This document shows, in pieces, positions 1-7,863 of a DNA stretch of 64,000 bases (the stretch's first letter is position 1; each line of letters begins with the position of its first letter). The stretch is from Balanoglossus misakiensis (Eukaryota > Hemichordata). Position numbers and translations under genes: made by a program. The notes under the pieces were generated by a model that was not told the origin of the DNA, did no database searches, and was given only the letters and a program-made list of their open reading frames with translations. The stretch is taken from contig CM082591.2 in the NCBI GenBank assembly GCA_040954595.2, positions 11,842,001-11,906,000 on the forward strand, read 5' to 3'.

Positions 1-606
1 ACCATAGGTGACAATATACCTTAACATATCATATTTCTTCTGGGAAGTGTAATTGTTTTAAGATCAAATATTACATGTACATACCAATTGTATGCCTCTC
101 AGATATTGTCTTTCCGTTGATGCACTCACTTTGTGCTCACCAATACTGAATAGCTGTAAATATAATCAAAGGAGAAGAAATCACTCACTCATTAGCAATG
201 ATACTGCAAAAGTGGAAGTGACTGATTTTGAGTCTGAAGTTGGAAAAGAGTCCCAGTACAGTGTAGAGAGGTTTCCAGATTAGGTAGATTTTGCTGTCCA
301 ACCATTTTCACACAACGGCCATAAAACTTAAAGAAGAACTATTAAATTACCCAGCCTGATAAGTTTTGTGGTGTTTGGAAAGTCGTCCATGTCTGATGAC
401 ACAAGATCAGCTTTTGATTGTAACATGAGACATGATCAGTTGTGTTTTGGTTCAAAAGAACATGACCTGGTTTAAGAAGCCTTGCAACTTCAGGTGACTA
501 CAGAAGGAGCTATACTGTGCCCATTGGCCTTGATTTGACTGAGAAACCATGATTTACTGAAAAGCCACTTGGAAAAGGGTCCACTTTATTTCTAAACCAA
601 ACTTAC

Positions 607-734
607 CTTCAGGAAGATCATCTTGGCTGACTCTTGACTATCTACAGTGACTTTTCTTGCATCCATCTTGGCTGCAACATCTTTCTTTTCATCCACCTGC
701 ATTGCCTCACTTTTCTCCTCTTTCTTTTCCTCAT
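607..734 (-). CDS. INTS1-like exon e5, unit 1
   Basis: 128 nt, acceptor TTTGCAG, donor CTGAAG|GTAAGTTT, phase 1 in and phase 0 out. It encodes a Lys/Glu-rich linker (EEKKEEKSEAMQVDEKKDVA) followed by a more conserved end, SQESAKMIFLK. The linker fits the low-complexity region that follows the LVEVQ segment in vertebrate INTS1. It is downstream of the e4 frameshift and open only in the corrected frame. Confidence 0.78.
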
Positions 735-870
735 CTGCAAATAAAAATTGTGTTATGTCCAGGAAATATTATTTACTTTATGAGAAGAAACTGGAATATC
801 TAGCTTTGCAAATCAGTTAGTGAAATAAGAGAACGCAAACAATTAATTGTCATGAAATAGTCACCTCTGT

Positions 871-920
871 TAATATCGCGAAAAATTTCCCATCACAAAA
901 ATTACCAAGATTACAGTAAC
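871..920. repeat. Possible degenerate fragment related to the TA MITE
   Basis: In the e4-e5 intron the reverse strand reads GGTTACTGTAATCTTGG, then AATTTTTGTGATGGGAAATT, then TTCGCGA, resembling one end of the 131-bp MITE at 1823. Only one end is visible, so this may be a remnant or chance similarity. It recurs in all units. Confidence 0.3.
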
Positions 921-1016
921 CTAAAAATATAAAATCCTAATAATGTCCAAAGTTGAAGAATTCTATATGTATGACTTAACTTTTGAGACACTATTTCACA
1001 ACACAAATACTAGTAC

Positions 1017-1175
1017 CTTTGTTCTCTTTATCCAGGAATGAATTTTTTTCCACCTTCTGCTCCTCTCATCTGTTGAACTTCCACTAACTGAGCCATGTAT
1101 CCTTTGTCAACCACAGCCTGTTCCATACTGTACAGATCTTGTCTGCAGGCCATGTCGAGATGCTGCAGTAGTTTG
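1017..1175 (-). pseudogene. INTS1-like exon e4, unit 1 (frameshifted)
   Basis: Acceptor TTTTCACAG, donor AACAAAG|GTACTAG. It begins SKLLQHLDMACRQDLYSMEQ with the Ser split across e3, and continues GYMAQLVEVQQMRGAEGG, matching the vertebrate INTS1 pattern SKLLQYLD...YMAHLVEVQHERGASGG. A run of seven A (1043-1049, T7 on the + strand) then throws the frame and gives TAA at 1028-1030. The exon is 159 nt. Splice phases of e3 and e5 require 158, which would restore an open frame ending FLDKENK. All ten units have seven bases in this run. Confidence 0.85.
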
Positions 1176-1547
1176 CTGTGAAAAGAAACAGAAGTGTTAC
1201 ATGTGTATGTGTGTTACAGGGCCAGATCACGGCACATCATGACAAAATCTTTGTGAATATGGTGCTAGCATCATGTTTATAGCAGATCATGTGTATTCAT
1301 ACTTGTGGGCCAAATGACCTTAATATGTGGTTTGTTGTATGACTTAATTATAACACACACACCCAGTTTTTTTAATAGTCCTGCTTGAAAGATCACAGAG
1401 TGTCTTTGGCTACTGAAAAGCACCACCACAATGAGAGATAACTCACAACACCGAAGAGTAAATCTCTAAAGTTGTAATTTAAACCAAGTATGGAAATTGG
1501 GATGTACGGTAGCTTTGATGAGGAATAATTCTAGAGTTACAACATAC
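1176..1547. other. Intron e3-e4, unit 1
   Basis: 372 bp between e3 and e4. It holds a short acacacac run near 1351 and no other recognisable element. Length is constant among units except for 6 bp more in unit 2 and 1 bp less in unit 6. Confidence 0.75.
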
Positions 1548-1620
1548 CTCATGCTGTTGACTGGTATACCAAAGGACTGCACAAACAAGACCAACTGAGC
1601 TGGTTCCAAGTCTTCCAGGG
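1548..1620 (-). CDS. INTS1-like exon e3, unit 1
   Basis: 73 nt with a strong pyrimidine tract acceptor (TTTTTTTCAG) and donor CATGAG|GTATGTT. Phase 1 in, phase 2 out. It encodes LEDLEPAQLVLFVQSFGIPV and then NSM. Vertebrate INTS1, from memory, has the closely similar QLVLFLQSFGIPVSSM at this place. This is the most diagnostic exon for the family assignment. It is open in all ten units. Confidence 0.88.
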
Positions 1621-1822
1621 CTGAAAAAAATGACAAATTCAGGATGAAAACAACAAAAGTTTGGTGAGAAAAGATCCCAAGTTGAATTGACACACAGATT
1701 GGCAGATATTTCCACGAAATATCACATGTAAATGGTGCAACAACAGATTAACCGATCAGGCCATGACAAATACTGCACCTCTTCACAAAAACTGCTGGGT
1801 TGCAATTTATAGCATAAAATTA

Positions 1823-1953
1823 CTGTAAAACAGGAAATTTTTGTGATATCACAAGAGAGCTGACTATTCCATTGCTCACATTGTTTCTTTGCGACCATTT
1901 ATTTTCACGTTTTTTGGCTCTCACGAAATTCGCAAAAATTTCCCCTTTTACAA
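1823..1953. mobile_element. 131-bp MITE with TA target sites (Tc1/mariner-like)
   Basis: The inverted ends read CTGTAAAACAGGAAATTTTT on the left and, reversed, TTGTAAAAGGGGAAATTTTT on the right, bounded by TA at 1821-1822 and 1954-1955. In the e2-e3 intron of all ten units: 9909, 16882, 24974, 31894, 38797, 44817, 50837, 56843 and 62851 are the other starts. Family placement rests only on the TA target and end shape. Confidence 0.7.
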
Positions 1954-2535
1954 TAGTATGGTTGGATCTATACAATGTATACATTGAATGGGGATGAACA
2001 CTGGACAGTGGAGCATTCTATATTAAAATTTGGGAAAACATTGAAGCCATATTAAGGTCATACTTGATTAAGCTGAAAGACGGCACAGAATAAATTTGAA
2101 ATTCAATTGGCTACAAAAATTGACTTTTCTGCCATTCTGAGATCTCCATGCTGAGCTCAATTATGTTGCTGCTTCATATAGTGGTCAGCAATAAAAACTT
2201 ACTACTGTTACAGTGGTTATACATGTAACTCTTATTAAATGTTTTTTTTTCTTGTTTTATCATGAAATCTGACAATATCACGAAATCTGACTGTGGGTGG
2301 CACGACAGAATAAAACTGGTTTTCGTCTCAACTTTTGTACATGTAGTGACACAATGAAAGAATGACAGAGAAACTGCTAACAGACAGATTATTATATATT
2401 TTTTTACCTTTTCATGTCACTTTTATAAAACACTGCATGGCAACAAATGTGAACCATGAACAATTTGCAAGACAATGAACTAGAAGTTGAACGAGATTTG
2501 AAGACCTGCTCTGGAAGTAATTGATTGACACTCAC

Positions 2536-2701
2536 CCATGAGTAAGATTCCGCATGGGGCTGTGTGGCTTTCTTCAAGTAATTGTAGAATATATGTAACA
2601 TGGATGTCAGTGTACAACGTGTTGGTCTGGTCGGCACTGGTGTCTCTACACAGCATGGAGCTGAGTATGGTGGGCCTTTCTACAATCAACTGAGCTAAAT
2701 C
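2536..2701 (-). CDS. INTS1-like exon e2, unit 1
   Basis: 166 nt between acceptor GATTCTAG and donor CTCATGG|GTGAGTG. Open in one frame for 55 codons plus one base, starting DLAQLIVERPTILSSMLCRD and ending GILLM. Phase 0 in, phase 1 out, matching e1 and e3. It looks like an alpha-helical repeat segment, as expected for the HEAT/ARM-like scaffold of INTS1. In units 6-9 the acceptor and first base of this exon are removed by a deletion. Variants: Leu in units 1 and 4 versus Met elsewhere in TNT(L/M)YTD. Confidence 0.75.
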
Positions 2702-3039
2702 CTAGAATCAGAAAGGCAGCAGTGAAGTAAAATCAAATATGTTTGTCAAAACAACAACAACAATAACAACACACATAATCATATTCAAATAAAAATCACT
2801 TGGTTCATGCTTAGAACTTTCTATAAACTTACTCTTTTTTTTTTGCACATACTCCAATGAAAATACTGTTTGATATATAGATCACAGACTTTTGCATTTT
2901 CAACTGTTTTTGTTCTAATACTATTTGTGTGTAGCCCTCACCCAGAACCTGTATGTATGATTCACAATCATATGTCTTTATTTGTTTCTACCAGAGGTCT
3001 CCACGACTCATACTGGAAATACACAAATCATCATCTTAC
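2702..3039. other. Intron e1-e2, unit 1
   Basis: 338 bp, AT-rich, with an A/C-rich imperfect repeat (caaaacaacaacaacaata, 2747 onward) and a T run near 2836. No mobile element seen. The 962-bp deletion of units 6-9 removes all of it. Confidence 0.7.
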
Positions 3040-3104
3040 CAATGCAAGGTCGGCCATTTCATGAAGCTGATTGGTCGAAGAATATTTGGAGAGGAATGTA
3101 CGCA
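3040..3104 (-). CDS. INTS1-like exon e1, unit 1 (start uncertain)
   Basis: The donor side is clear (GCATTG|GTAAGATG, low end 3040). The acceptor chosen (ACCATCAG) is the best nearby, but the exon may begin up to about 27 nt further upstream, because the frame stays open there and the upstream exon is not in the unit. It encodes FLSKYSSTNQLHEMADLAL, which runs directly into e2 in phase 0. In units 2 and 3 this exon has 5 extra bases (70 nt) and reads AYIMFLSKY at its start. The 65-nt form in units 1, 4 and 5 changes the frame at the start. I do not recall the vertebrate sequence here, so membership in INTS1 rests on joining e2 in phase. Confidence 0.6.
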
Positions 3105-3403
3105 CTGATGGTGAGTGGCTCTGTTTCCATCTGGCAAGCCTTAGGACTAACAGCACATCGCTCACTGTGTTAAACGGCACAAAAGTTACAATTTCTGTCA
3201 AACTCTGCACCTATTCTAGTTTCCCCCCAAAAAATTCACGAAAATGGCAAGCTAGACTTCAGTGTTATATCGAAATTCTACATTAAATTAAGCACTAAGC
3301 CTCATATATTGGCAACTCATTCTCCACATGAGGCATTTTCAGATCTTTACACGATTTTCTGTGTACAAAGATCAACCTGAAGAAGTATGCTACAATTTCT
3401 CAC
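3105..3403. other. Tandem join region between e10 and e1
   Basis: In protein order e10 should be followed by more C-terminal INTS1 exons, yet on the minus strand the next exon is e1. The recombination point that created the tandem repeat must therefore lie in this stretch of about 300 bp, or inside an extended e1. No transposon end, microsatellite or long inverted repeat stands out here, so the joining mechanism cannot be read from the sequence. Equivalent regions: 11193-11491, 18169-18467, 26256-26554, 33125-33423. The region is deleted in units 6-9. Confidence 0.7.
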
Positions 3404-3655
3404 CTAGTTGAGTCTGTCCTTGGTTTGAGTAACCAATCGATACATTTATGCAAAGTCTGCCAATTACTCTGGTGGCTCAACAGTGCCAGCAAATAAGCAC
3501 TGCACGAACTTTGAACTTTGCCCTTTGTTCTGGGTTTGTGCGTCTTGACAAAGAGTAACTGGTGTTGCAGTTGAGGGCAACTTTGCACAATCTCGGGGTC
3601 CAGGAGCTCCAGCCAATCAATAAGCAGCCCTGCCGTTGACCAGCCTAATTCGCAT
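3404..3655 (-). CDS. INTS1-like exon e10, unit 1
   Basis: 252 nt, acceptor TTACACACAG, donor CAACTAG|GTGAGAAA, phase 2 at both ends. It encodes STAGLLIDWLELLDPEIVQS, CPQLQHQLLFVKTHKPRTKG and LLALLSHQSNWQTLHKCIDW. This follows vertebrate INTS1 SSGLLVDWLEMLDPEVVSSC and LFTHQSSWPTLHQCI closely, the strongest match in the unit along with e3. Absent from units 6-9. Units 1 and 4 have RTKGK where units 2, 3 and 5 have RTEGK. Confidence 0.88.
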
Positions 3656-3841
3656 CTGTGTGTAATTAAAGAGAAATATACAGTCAGTGGAGTAAAGGGT
3701 ATAACACAATCATACTGATGGAATTCTCACTACCTGAAATAGGTTTTTGCTACCTAGGTGAGTGATGAATAAAGGTCTAATGTCCTCTCTGATATAACAT
3801 ACTAGTGTATGGTAAATGTCTTTCAGAGATCTACACATTAA

Positions 3842-4028
3842 AGGGACAAACTCTCTACAGTTAATTCATTTTGGGGAGATTTTTACTCTCATATCCTACA
3901 AACGGGATGGAAGTTGTGTGTGGTCGAACATTGATTCACTATATATCCACATGTAGAATAACATAAATGGTGTCTTGTATCAAACATAATGTATGGAAAA
4001 AGGGCAGCGAGAGAGAGACTTTGTCCCT
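3842..4028. mobile_element. 187-bp MITE with TTAA target sites (piggyBac- or Kolobok-like)
   Basis: Terminal inverted repeats AGGGACAAACTCTCT and AGAGAGACTTTGTCCCT lie between TTAA at 3838-3841 and TTAA at 4029-4032. There is no coding capacity. TTAA target duplication is typical of the piggyBac and Kolobok superfamilies. It lies in the e9-e10 intron of every complete unit: 11930-12116, 18912-19098, 26993-27179, 33862-34048, 39865-40051, 45885-46071, 51905-52091 and 57913-58099. It was therefore present before amplification. Confidence 0.8.
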
Positions 4029-4199
4029 TTAAATATCATAGCTGGCATACAGTTATAAATATGCATTTTTTGATTTATGTCTTGCAAGTACAAAACTGTT
4101 CTTTATTAAAAAGAAATACAGACAAGGTGATCCCAGGAACATAAAACCCAAAACTCAAAGCTACCAGACAGATGAGTCTTGAGATAAACTTGGACTTAC

Positions 4200-4353
4200 T
4201 TGTCAATCAATCTGGACTGCTCTTGTAACAACAACTCACTCAATGCTTCACTGGTGCTGGATGATTTTGTTGGCACTTGCATAGCAACAGATAAGGCTTT
4301 ATTCAGAAACTCTTCTAGTTGGCTGGAATTGGCGCCTGTCAGCTGGTGATACA
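4200..4353 (-). CDS. INTS1-like exon e9, unit 1
   Basis: 154 nt, acceptor CATATGCAG, donor TTGACAA|GTAAGTCC, phase 1 in and phase 2 out. It encodes VYHQLTGANSSQLEEFLNKA and then SEALSELLLQEQSRLIDK. Vertebrate INTS1 has HLEELLTAFF and SSLLLQEEE in the same order. Open in all nine complete units and identical in translation among them. Confidence 0.85.
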
Positions 4354-4408
4354 CTGCATATGGTGCAAAGTCAAACAAAATTCACCCAATCATAAAATGT
4401 ATCATTAA

Positions 4409-5517
4409 CAGTTATTGGGAAGTCAACGCGCCCTGCGCCATAGTCGCATTGAACTGAAAAGTGACGCATTGAAATTTGTTACTTTGCGCCCGAAGTGCGC
4501 ATTGAAATTTGAGTCCGAAATACTTAGGAAAAAAAATTTTGTTTAGCATCCTCGCCTATGAGGCCATCAAGGCGTCCTATAAATAGCCTCATTTTATGGT
4601 GCCCATAGTAACACGTACAAATTGCAACAAGTAACGCAGCTCAGCATACCGATCGCAACAAGTTATCTAAACTTGACGAAAGATGTAGCAACTTTTGTTG
4701 GAGGTCATGCCATGCGTTCGAACGCGTCTGCAAAATACTTGTACACAGGATAGCAGACAGCAGACACCCGTGATGTCGATTTTGAGAGGCCGTAGTGATG
4801 TCAAAAAGAAGCATAAAAGGAAGGCATCTCTTTTCAGCAGCAAGACTGTCGTTTCCATCATCAATTTGTGGATTTTATCAAGCATAAAATCTTCGCTTTT
4901 GCTCACTTTTGCTCGTCATGTTAAAGTTGTATGTCGCATACATAGTCAAAGCATGCCTTGCATGCTATTGTGTTATCCAATCAAGTGAGAAAAATAGCAA
5001 ACATTGTTTTCAAACTTGTTCCTGTACAGTCATTCTTCAATTAATGAGTATGGTTTTAGTATAACCCAGGCAAAATCTCCATTTTCTTGAAGCTAGACTA
5101 CCTAAATCATTCATAATCCCTCATTATGTAAACAAGACGTCAATTTTTAAATTTTCCTAGGAAGCTAAACAAAACTTTTTTTTTGCTTAAATAGTACATA
5201 ATAGTGACAAAGCTGAGAAACAGCTTGCGAGACTCCTGCTGATTCGACTTGAAGGAAAAACATTTCACACCAATACCTTTGGAGACATTTGCATGGAAAG
5301 AAGAGACTGATAAACACATGTTATATAGACATGTAAATGACAATATAAACAATTTTGAACTGATGATATTTTGCATCTAAATTTCATTCGATTTTTTGTC
5401 GATACTGTAGGGCTCATTACAAATTTTGAATGTCCCATTGAAGTTCAAAATGGCCCATTCATTTTGGCTGGGATGGGGCCATTGGCACATTGGTGTTTTC
5501 AGACTTCCCAATCACTG
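4409..5517. mobile_element. 1.1-kb DNA transposon copy in unit 1 (non-autonomous, hAT-like ends)
   Basis: Inserted in the e8-e9 intron. Imperfect terminal inverted repeats: CAGTTATTGGGAAGTC on the left and GACTTCCCAATCACTG on the right. It is flanked by cattaa at 4403-4408 and 5518-5523; an 8-bp reading, cattaaca, is also possible if the left end starts at 4411. Empty sites in other units read atcattaacatgatc with one copy of the target. Subterminal repeats of gcattgaa occur at 4446, 4466 and 4499. No transposase is recognisable. The CAG...CTG ends and subterminal repeats suggest hAT, but a 6-bp duplication does not fit well, so the superfamily is open. Confidence 0.85.
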
Positions 5518-6017
5518 CATTAACATGATCATACCATAAAAAATGTGAATGAATTACAATTATAGCGTGCGCATATTGAATCATACGAAATCACACCAAA
5601 TAACGCGAGACTTAGAAATAACATTACATGTGTATGGTGCCACTTAAACGACACCATTTATTCTTTTTGAGCCTAAATCATGTTTAACCACAACTAGACA
5701 ACCACAATGACCTTGTGAGAATGAAACCCACCAATAAATACATGTAGATAATCTGAAGCTATCACAGAAACAGAATGTCTTTGACAAAGTATTGCAAAGC
5801 CTTCAGTTGACCGCGAAAAAGTTGACGAAGCATGCATGTGGAAAGTGGAGTGTTGACAACAATGTGAATATATGCACGATAGCTTGCTGCGCTCGCACTC
5901 AGGTCAAACCTGTTACATATTACCAAAAATGTGGATCTATATAATTAACATTGGGTCCGTTCCTTCTTATCCCACTCGTGTTTCTGTTTGTTTGGTGAGA
6001 ATATCTAATAGGTTAGC

Positions 6018-6102
6018 CCCTTTCACTCCCAGTTCCTTCTTTAGAGGTCCAACCTTACCATAGAAAACGATGGGTTTGGACTGGAACATGGCGGTGAAAG
6101 GG
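6018..6102. repeat. 85-bp foldback (MITE-like) inverted repeat
   Basis: Left arm begins CCCTTTCACTCCCAGTTCC. The right arm, reversed, begins CCCTTTCACCGCCATGTTCC, and both continue to a shared GTCCAA with a small insertion. No clear target duplication is visible. It lies in the e8-e9 intron of every complete unit (12991, 21089, 28054, 34921, 40926, 46946, 52966 and 58974 are the other starts). Confidence 0.5.
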
Positions 6103-6141
6103 TTCAGGTGCTTGAGGGAGTGTTAAAAATGTAGACTTTAC

Positions 6142-6267
6142 CTTTCTATAACATGTCTCTATCTACAGCCATCCGTCCCTCAGTGACGGCTTCAATGATT
6201 TCACTCACTTCATCCAAGTTGCCACCACTGGCTTTGATGGGACTTTTCTCACTGCTCAGGGATTTCG
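6142..6267 (-). pseudogene. INTS1-like exon e8, unit 1 (in-frame stop)
   Basis: 126 nt, acceptor CCTTCCAG, donor AGAAAG|GTAAAGTC, phase 1 at both ends. It encodes KSLSSEKSPIKASGG, then LDEVSEIIEAVTEGRMAVDR and DML, and then a TAG codon (6146-6148) just before the last Lys codon. The corresponding vertebrate stretch reads DLISKVLQ, so the stop replaces one residue inside a conserved alignment that resumes in e9 as KVYHQL. The stop is in every complete unit. Confidence 0.83.
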
Positions 6268-6838
6268 CTGGAAGGAAGGACGTAAGACTGGAATTAAGGC
6301 ATACGTCCCTACATAAAGGGAGGACATTTGGACATGATACCACAAATGGTTAATGGAGTTTCTGGGAAGGTTTTCAAATTCCAGGAATTTCCAGGAGTGT
6401 ACGAATCCAGTTAAGAATTCTTTATGTCATGTGATCTGGCCATGTGACCTGCAGCATTGTCATTTCCAGGTGACGGCAAACAACATAGTGGCATCCAGTA
6501 AAAGTTTTCCACGTATGTAAGTACTTAAGAACCGCCAGACATGTAACATGTATCAGGTATAGTACCTCATCAGCCTCATGGCATTTTGTCTGCACAGTCT
6601 TTGTCTGCACCACGTTGCTGAAGTTGCCTGTCATCTGGAAAATTGAATGCCAACGTATTTGCGCTTGAGCGCGTCTGGCGTCTTTTGATATCAAAGAATA
6701 AATGCATTGTACAAACTTGAAAGTATGTAGAATTTTTCTATTTATCCTGTGTGATATAGTGAAAACGCTCAAGTTACAGTTTGTGTATGGTTTTGAGAAT
6801 TATTTCACTGCTTGAGGTAAGTGAAATAAACAGCTCAC
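6268..6838. other. Intron e7-e8, unit 1
   Basis: 571 bp. It contains a minus-strand reading frame of 116 codons (6422-6772) that recurs in all units but has no splice-compatible homology to INTS1, so I regard it as chance. A 37-bp stretch near 6779-6815 is missing in unit 4. Confidence 0.6.
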
Positions 6839-6971
6839 CTTGTTGTCTGTTGACTTTTTCATACTGGTTGAGAAGTTTTGTAAACACACTGTTTTCAGAC
6901 TTTGATGAACTCAAAATTGCAGACACTAGCTGGACAAATCTCATCATATCTTCCTTCTTTTCAAGATGTTT
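6839..6971 (-). CDS. INTS1-like exon e7, unit 1
   Basis: 133 nt, acceptor ATCATTTAG, donor CAACAAG|GTGAGCTG, phase 0 in and 1 out. It encodes KHLEKKEDMMRFVQLVSAIL and then SSSKSENSVFTKLLNQYEKV, an amphipathic helical pair. Similarity to vertebrate INTS1 here is weaker than in e3, e4, e6 and e10. Position and phase between e6 and e8 carry the assignment. Confidence 0.78.
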
Positions 6972-7608
6972 CTAAATGATATAAAGGAGTGAGAATTGTG
7001 CATGATTATGTCAGTTTTGAACTTTCATGTCTGTTTTGGACTGAGAGCTGTTGAATGAGAGAGAGAGAGGGAGAGAGAGATCGCGCTCGAACAATCAGGG
7101 GGTCACGCAGACGTAATCTTTTCATTGGCGTGATACTGATATCACCACGTAACTTGCAATTCCCAAGAGTGCGACTGTACGTACGTAAACTGTATCAAAT
7201 TCAACTCATTCACGTCATATGAGAGGAGGTATACCGTGCGAATGCGAGCGCTGGGGGAACCGGGTACCGCCTACTTGAAATGGACCTCTTCCCTTAGTGA
7301 AGTCAAATAATCATAATTATCTATCATGTAAGAAGTCAAAAATGTAAGAGAATGTTTTAATAAATATGTCAACTTATTATTTATATTCCCCTGTACATAT
7401 TCCCCTGTAAATGTCTCATAATTTGAGGAATAATATTTTGGAAGCTGAACGGAAGTTGCAACTCAAATCAAATTTCAACTTCTCCAATATATGGAATAAC
7501 ACTATAAGCCTACTGACTTGAGAAACTCAAATTGAATTTCAAATTCTCGAACAAACGAAAATATGTTTGAATGTAAGTAATCTTACTATAAAATTGACAT
7601 GAAATTAC
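6972..7608. other. Intron e6-e7, unit 1
   Basis: 637 bp. It holds the GA microsatellite and, near 7382-7410, a 14-bp direct duplication (TATATTCCCCTGTA and a near copy) present in units 1, 2, 3, 6 and 7 but single in units 4, 5, 8 and 9. No gene or mobile element recognised. Confidence 0.7.
7057..7080. repeat. (GA)n microsatellite
   Basis: A GA run with one GGG interruption in the e6-e7 intron, repeated in each unit with little length change. Stability of a dinucleotide run across copies supports recent amplification. Confidence 0.85.
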
Positions 7609-7863
7609 CTGTCGTTGGTGAAGCAAACTGAACAATGGACATGACAAATGATGTTTTCTGTGTAGATTATAAATAAACTGACTCTCATCACTTGATGTTA
7701 GGATTTCTTGCATTGCCAGAATGATGTGATCACCAGAATTCTCTGATGAATCAAACAATTTCAGCCTGGAGATTTCCCTGGACAGTGTCTGTGTGAGAAA
7801 TGATGGCAAAATATTAATATCATTTATTAGGAAACCTGGCCAGTCACTGAGAAATCTGTCGGC
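7609..7863 (-). CDS. INTS1-like exon e6, unit 1
   Basis: 255 nt, 85 codons, phase 0 at both ends; donor CGACAG|GTAATTTC. It begins ADRFLSDWPGFLINDINILP and includes TLSREISRLK, ILAMQEILTSSDESQF and HHLSCPLFSLLHQRQ, aligning with vertebrate INTS1 around ALGQELARV and SHFLACPLLRQLCQYQR. The acceptor (TTTGTAAAG|GCC) has a poor pyrimidine tract. I chose it because it is in phase with e5 and the homology continues upstream of the more obvious CACACAG. That alternative would give 180 nt (7609-7788). Confidence 0.82.

Larger units (their letters stand above)
607..7863 (-). pseudogene. INTS1-like partial gene copy, unit 1 (e1-e10, permuted, disabled)
   Basis: Minus-strand exons in protein order: e1 3040-3104, e2 2536-2701, e3 1548-1620, e4 1017-1175, e5 607-734, e6 7609-7863, e7 6839-6971, e8 6142-6267, e9 4200-4353, e10 3404-3655. 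INTS1 is the large scaffold of the Integrator complex, which acts in the nucleus at RNA polymerase II (snRNA 3' processing and promoter-proximal termination). The copied part corresponds to about 500 residues of a protein of roughly 2200. Stop TAG in e8 at 6146-6148, frameshift in e4 at 1043-1049, and the 5-bp-shorter e1 make it non-coding as a whole. Family assignment rests on my recollection of vertebrate INTS1; pseudogene status is inference. Confidence 0.85.

Noticed and set aside
92-283. 63-codon plus-strand frame repeated in every unit
   Set aside because: It lies in the e5-e6 intron, has no recognised family or splice context, and its changes between units are not of a protein-conserving kind. 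Recurrence is only because the unit is repeated.
2404-2440. Possible 25-nt microexon (TGTTTTATAAAAGTGACATG...) before GTAAAA, downstream of e2
   Set aside because: It would break the phase between e2 and e3, which fit directly.
4667-4988. Overlapping frames of 79 and 97 codons inside the 1.1-kb transposon as transposase remnants
   Set aside because: No transposase motif is recognisable, and the two frames lie on opposite strands of the same stretch. More likely chance frames in a non-autonomous element.
6146-6148. Reassigned TAG codon (altered genetic code) instead of a nonsense mutation
   Set aside because: Only one such TAG occurs among about 500 codons, a separate frameshift exists in e4, and reassigned stop codons in animal nuclear genes are not expected.
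6422-6772. 116-codon minus-strand frame, and within it a 69-nt exon-like stretch (6566-6634) with AG and GT borders
   Set aside because: e7 and e8 already join in phase and align contiguously with INTS1. Inserted in phase, the 69-nt stretch would bring stop codons.
7609-7788. Shorter e6 using the CACACAG acceptor
   Set aside because: It is a better-looking acceptor, but the reading frame and alignment length to INTS1 continue upstream to 7863, where the phase also matches e5. Kept only as an alternative.
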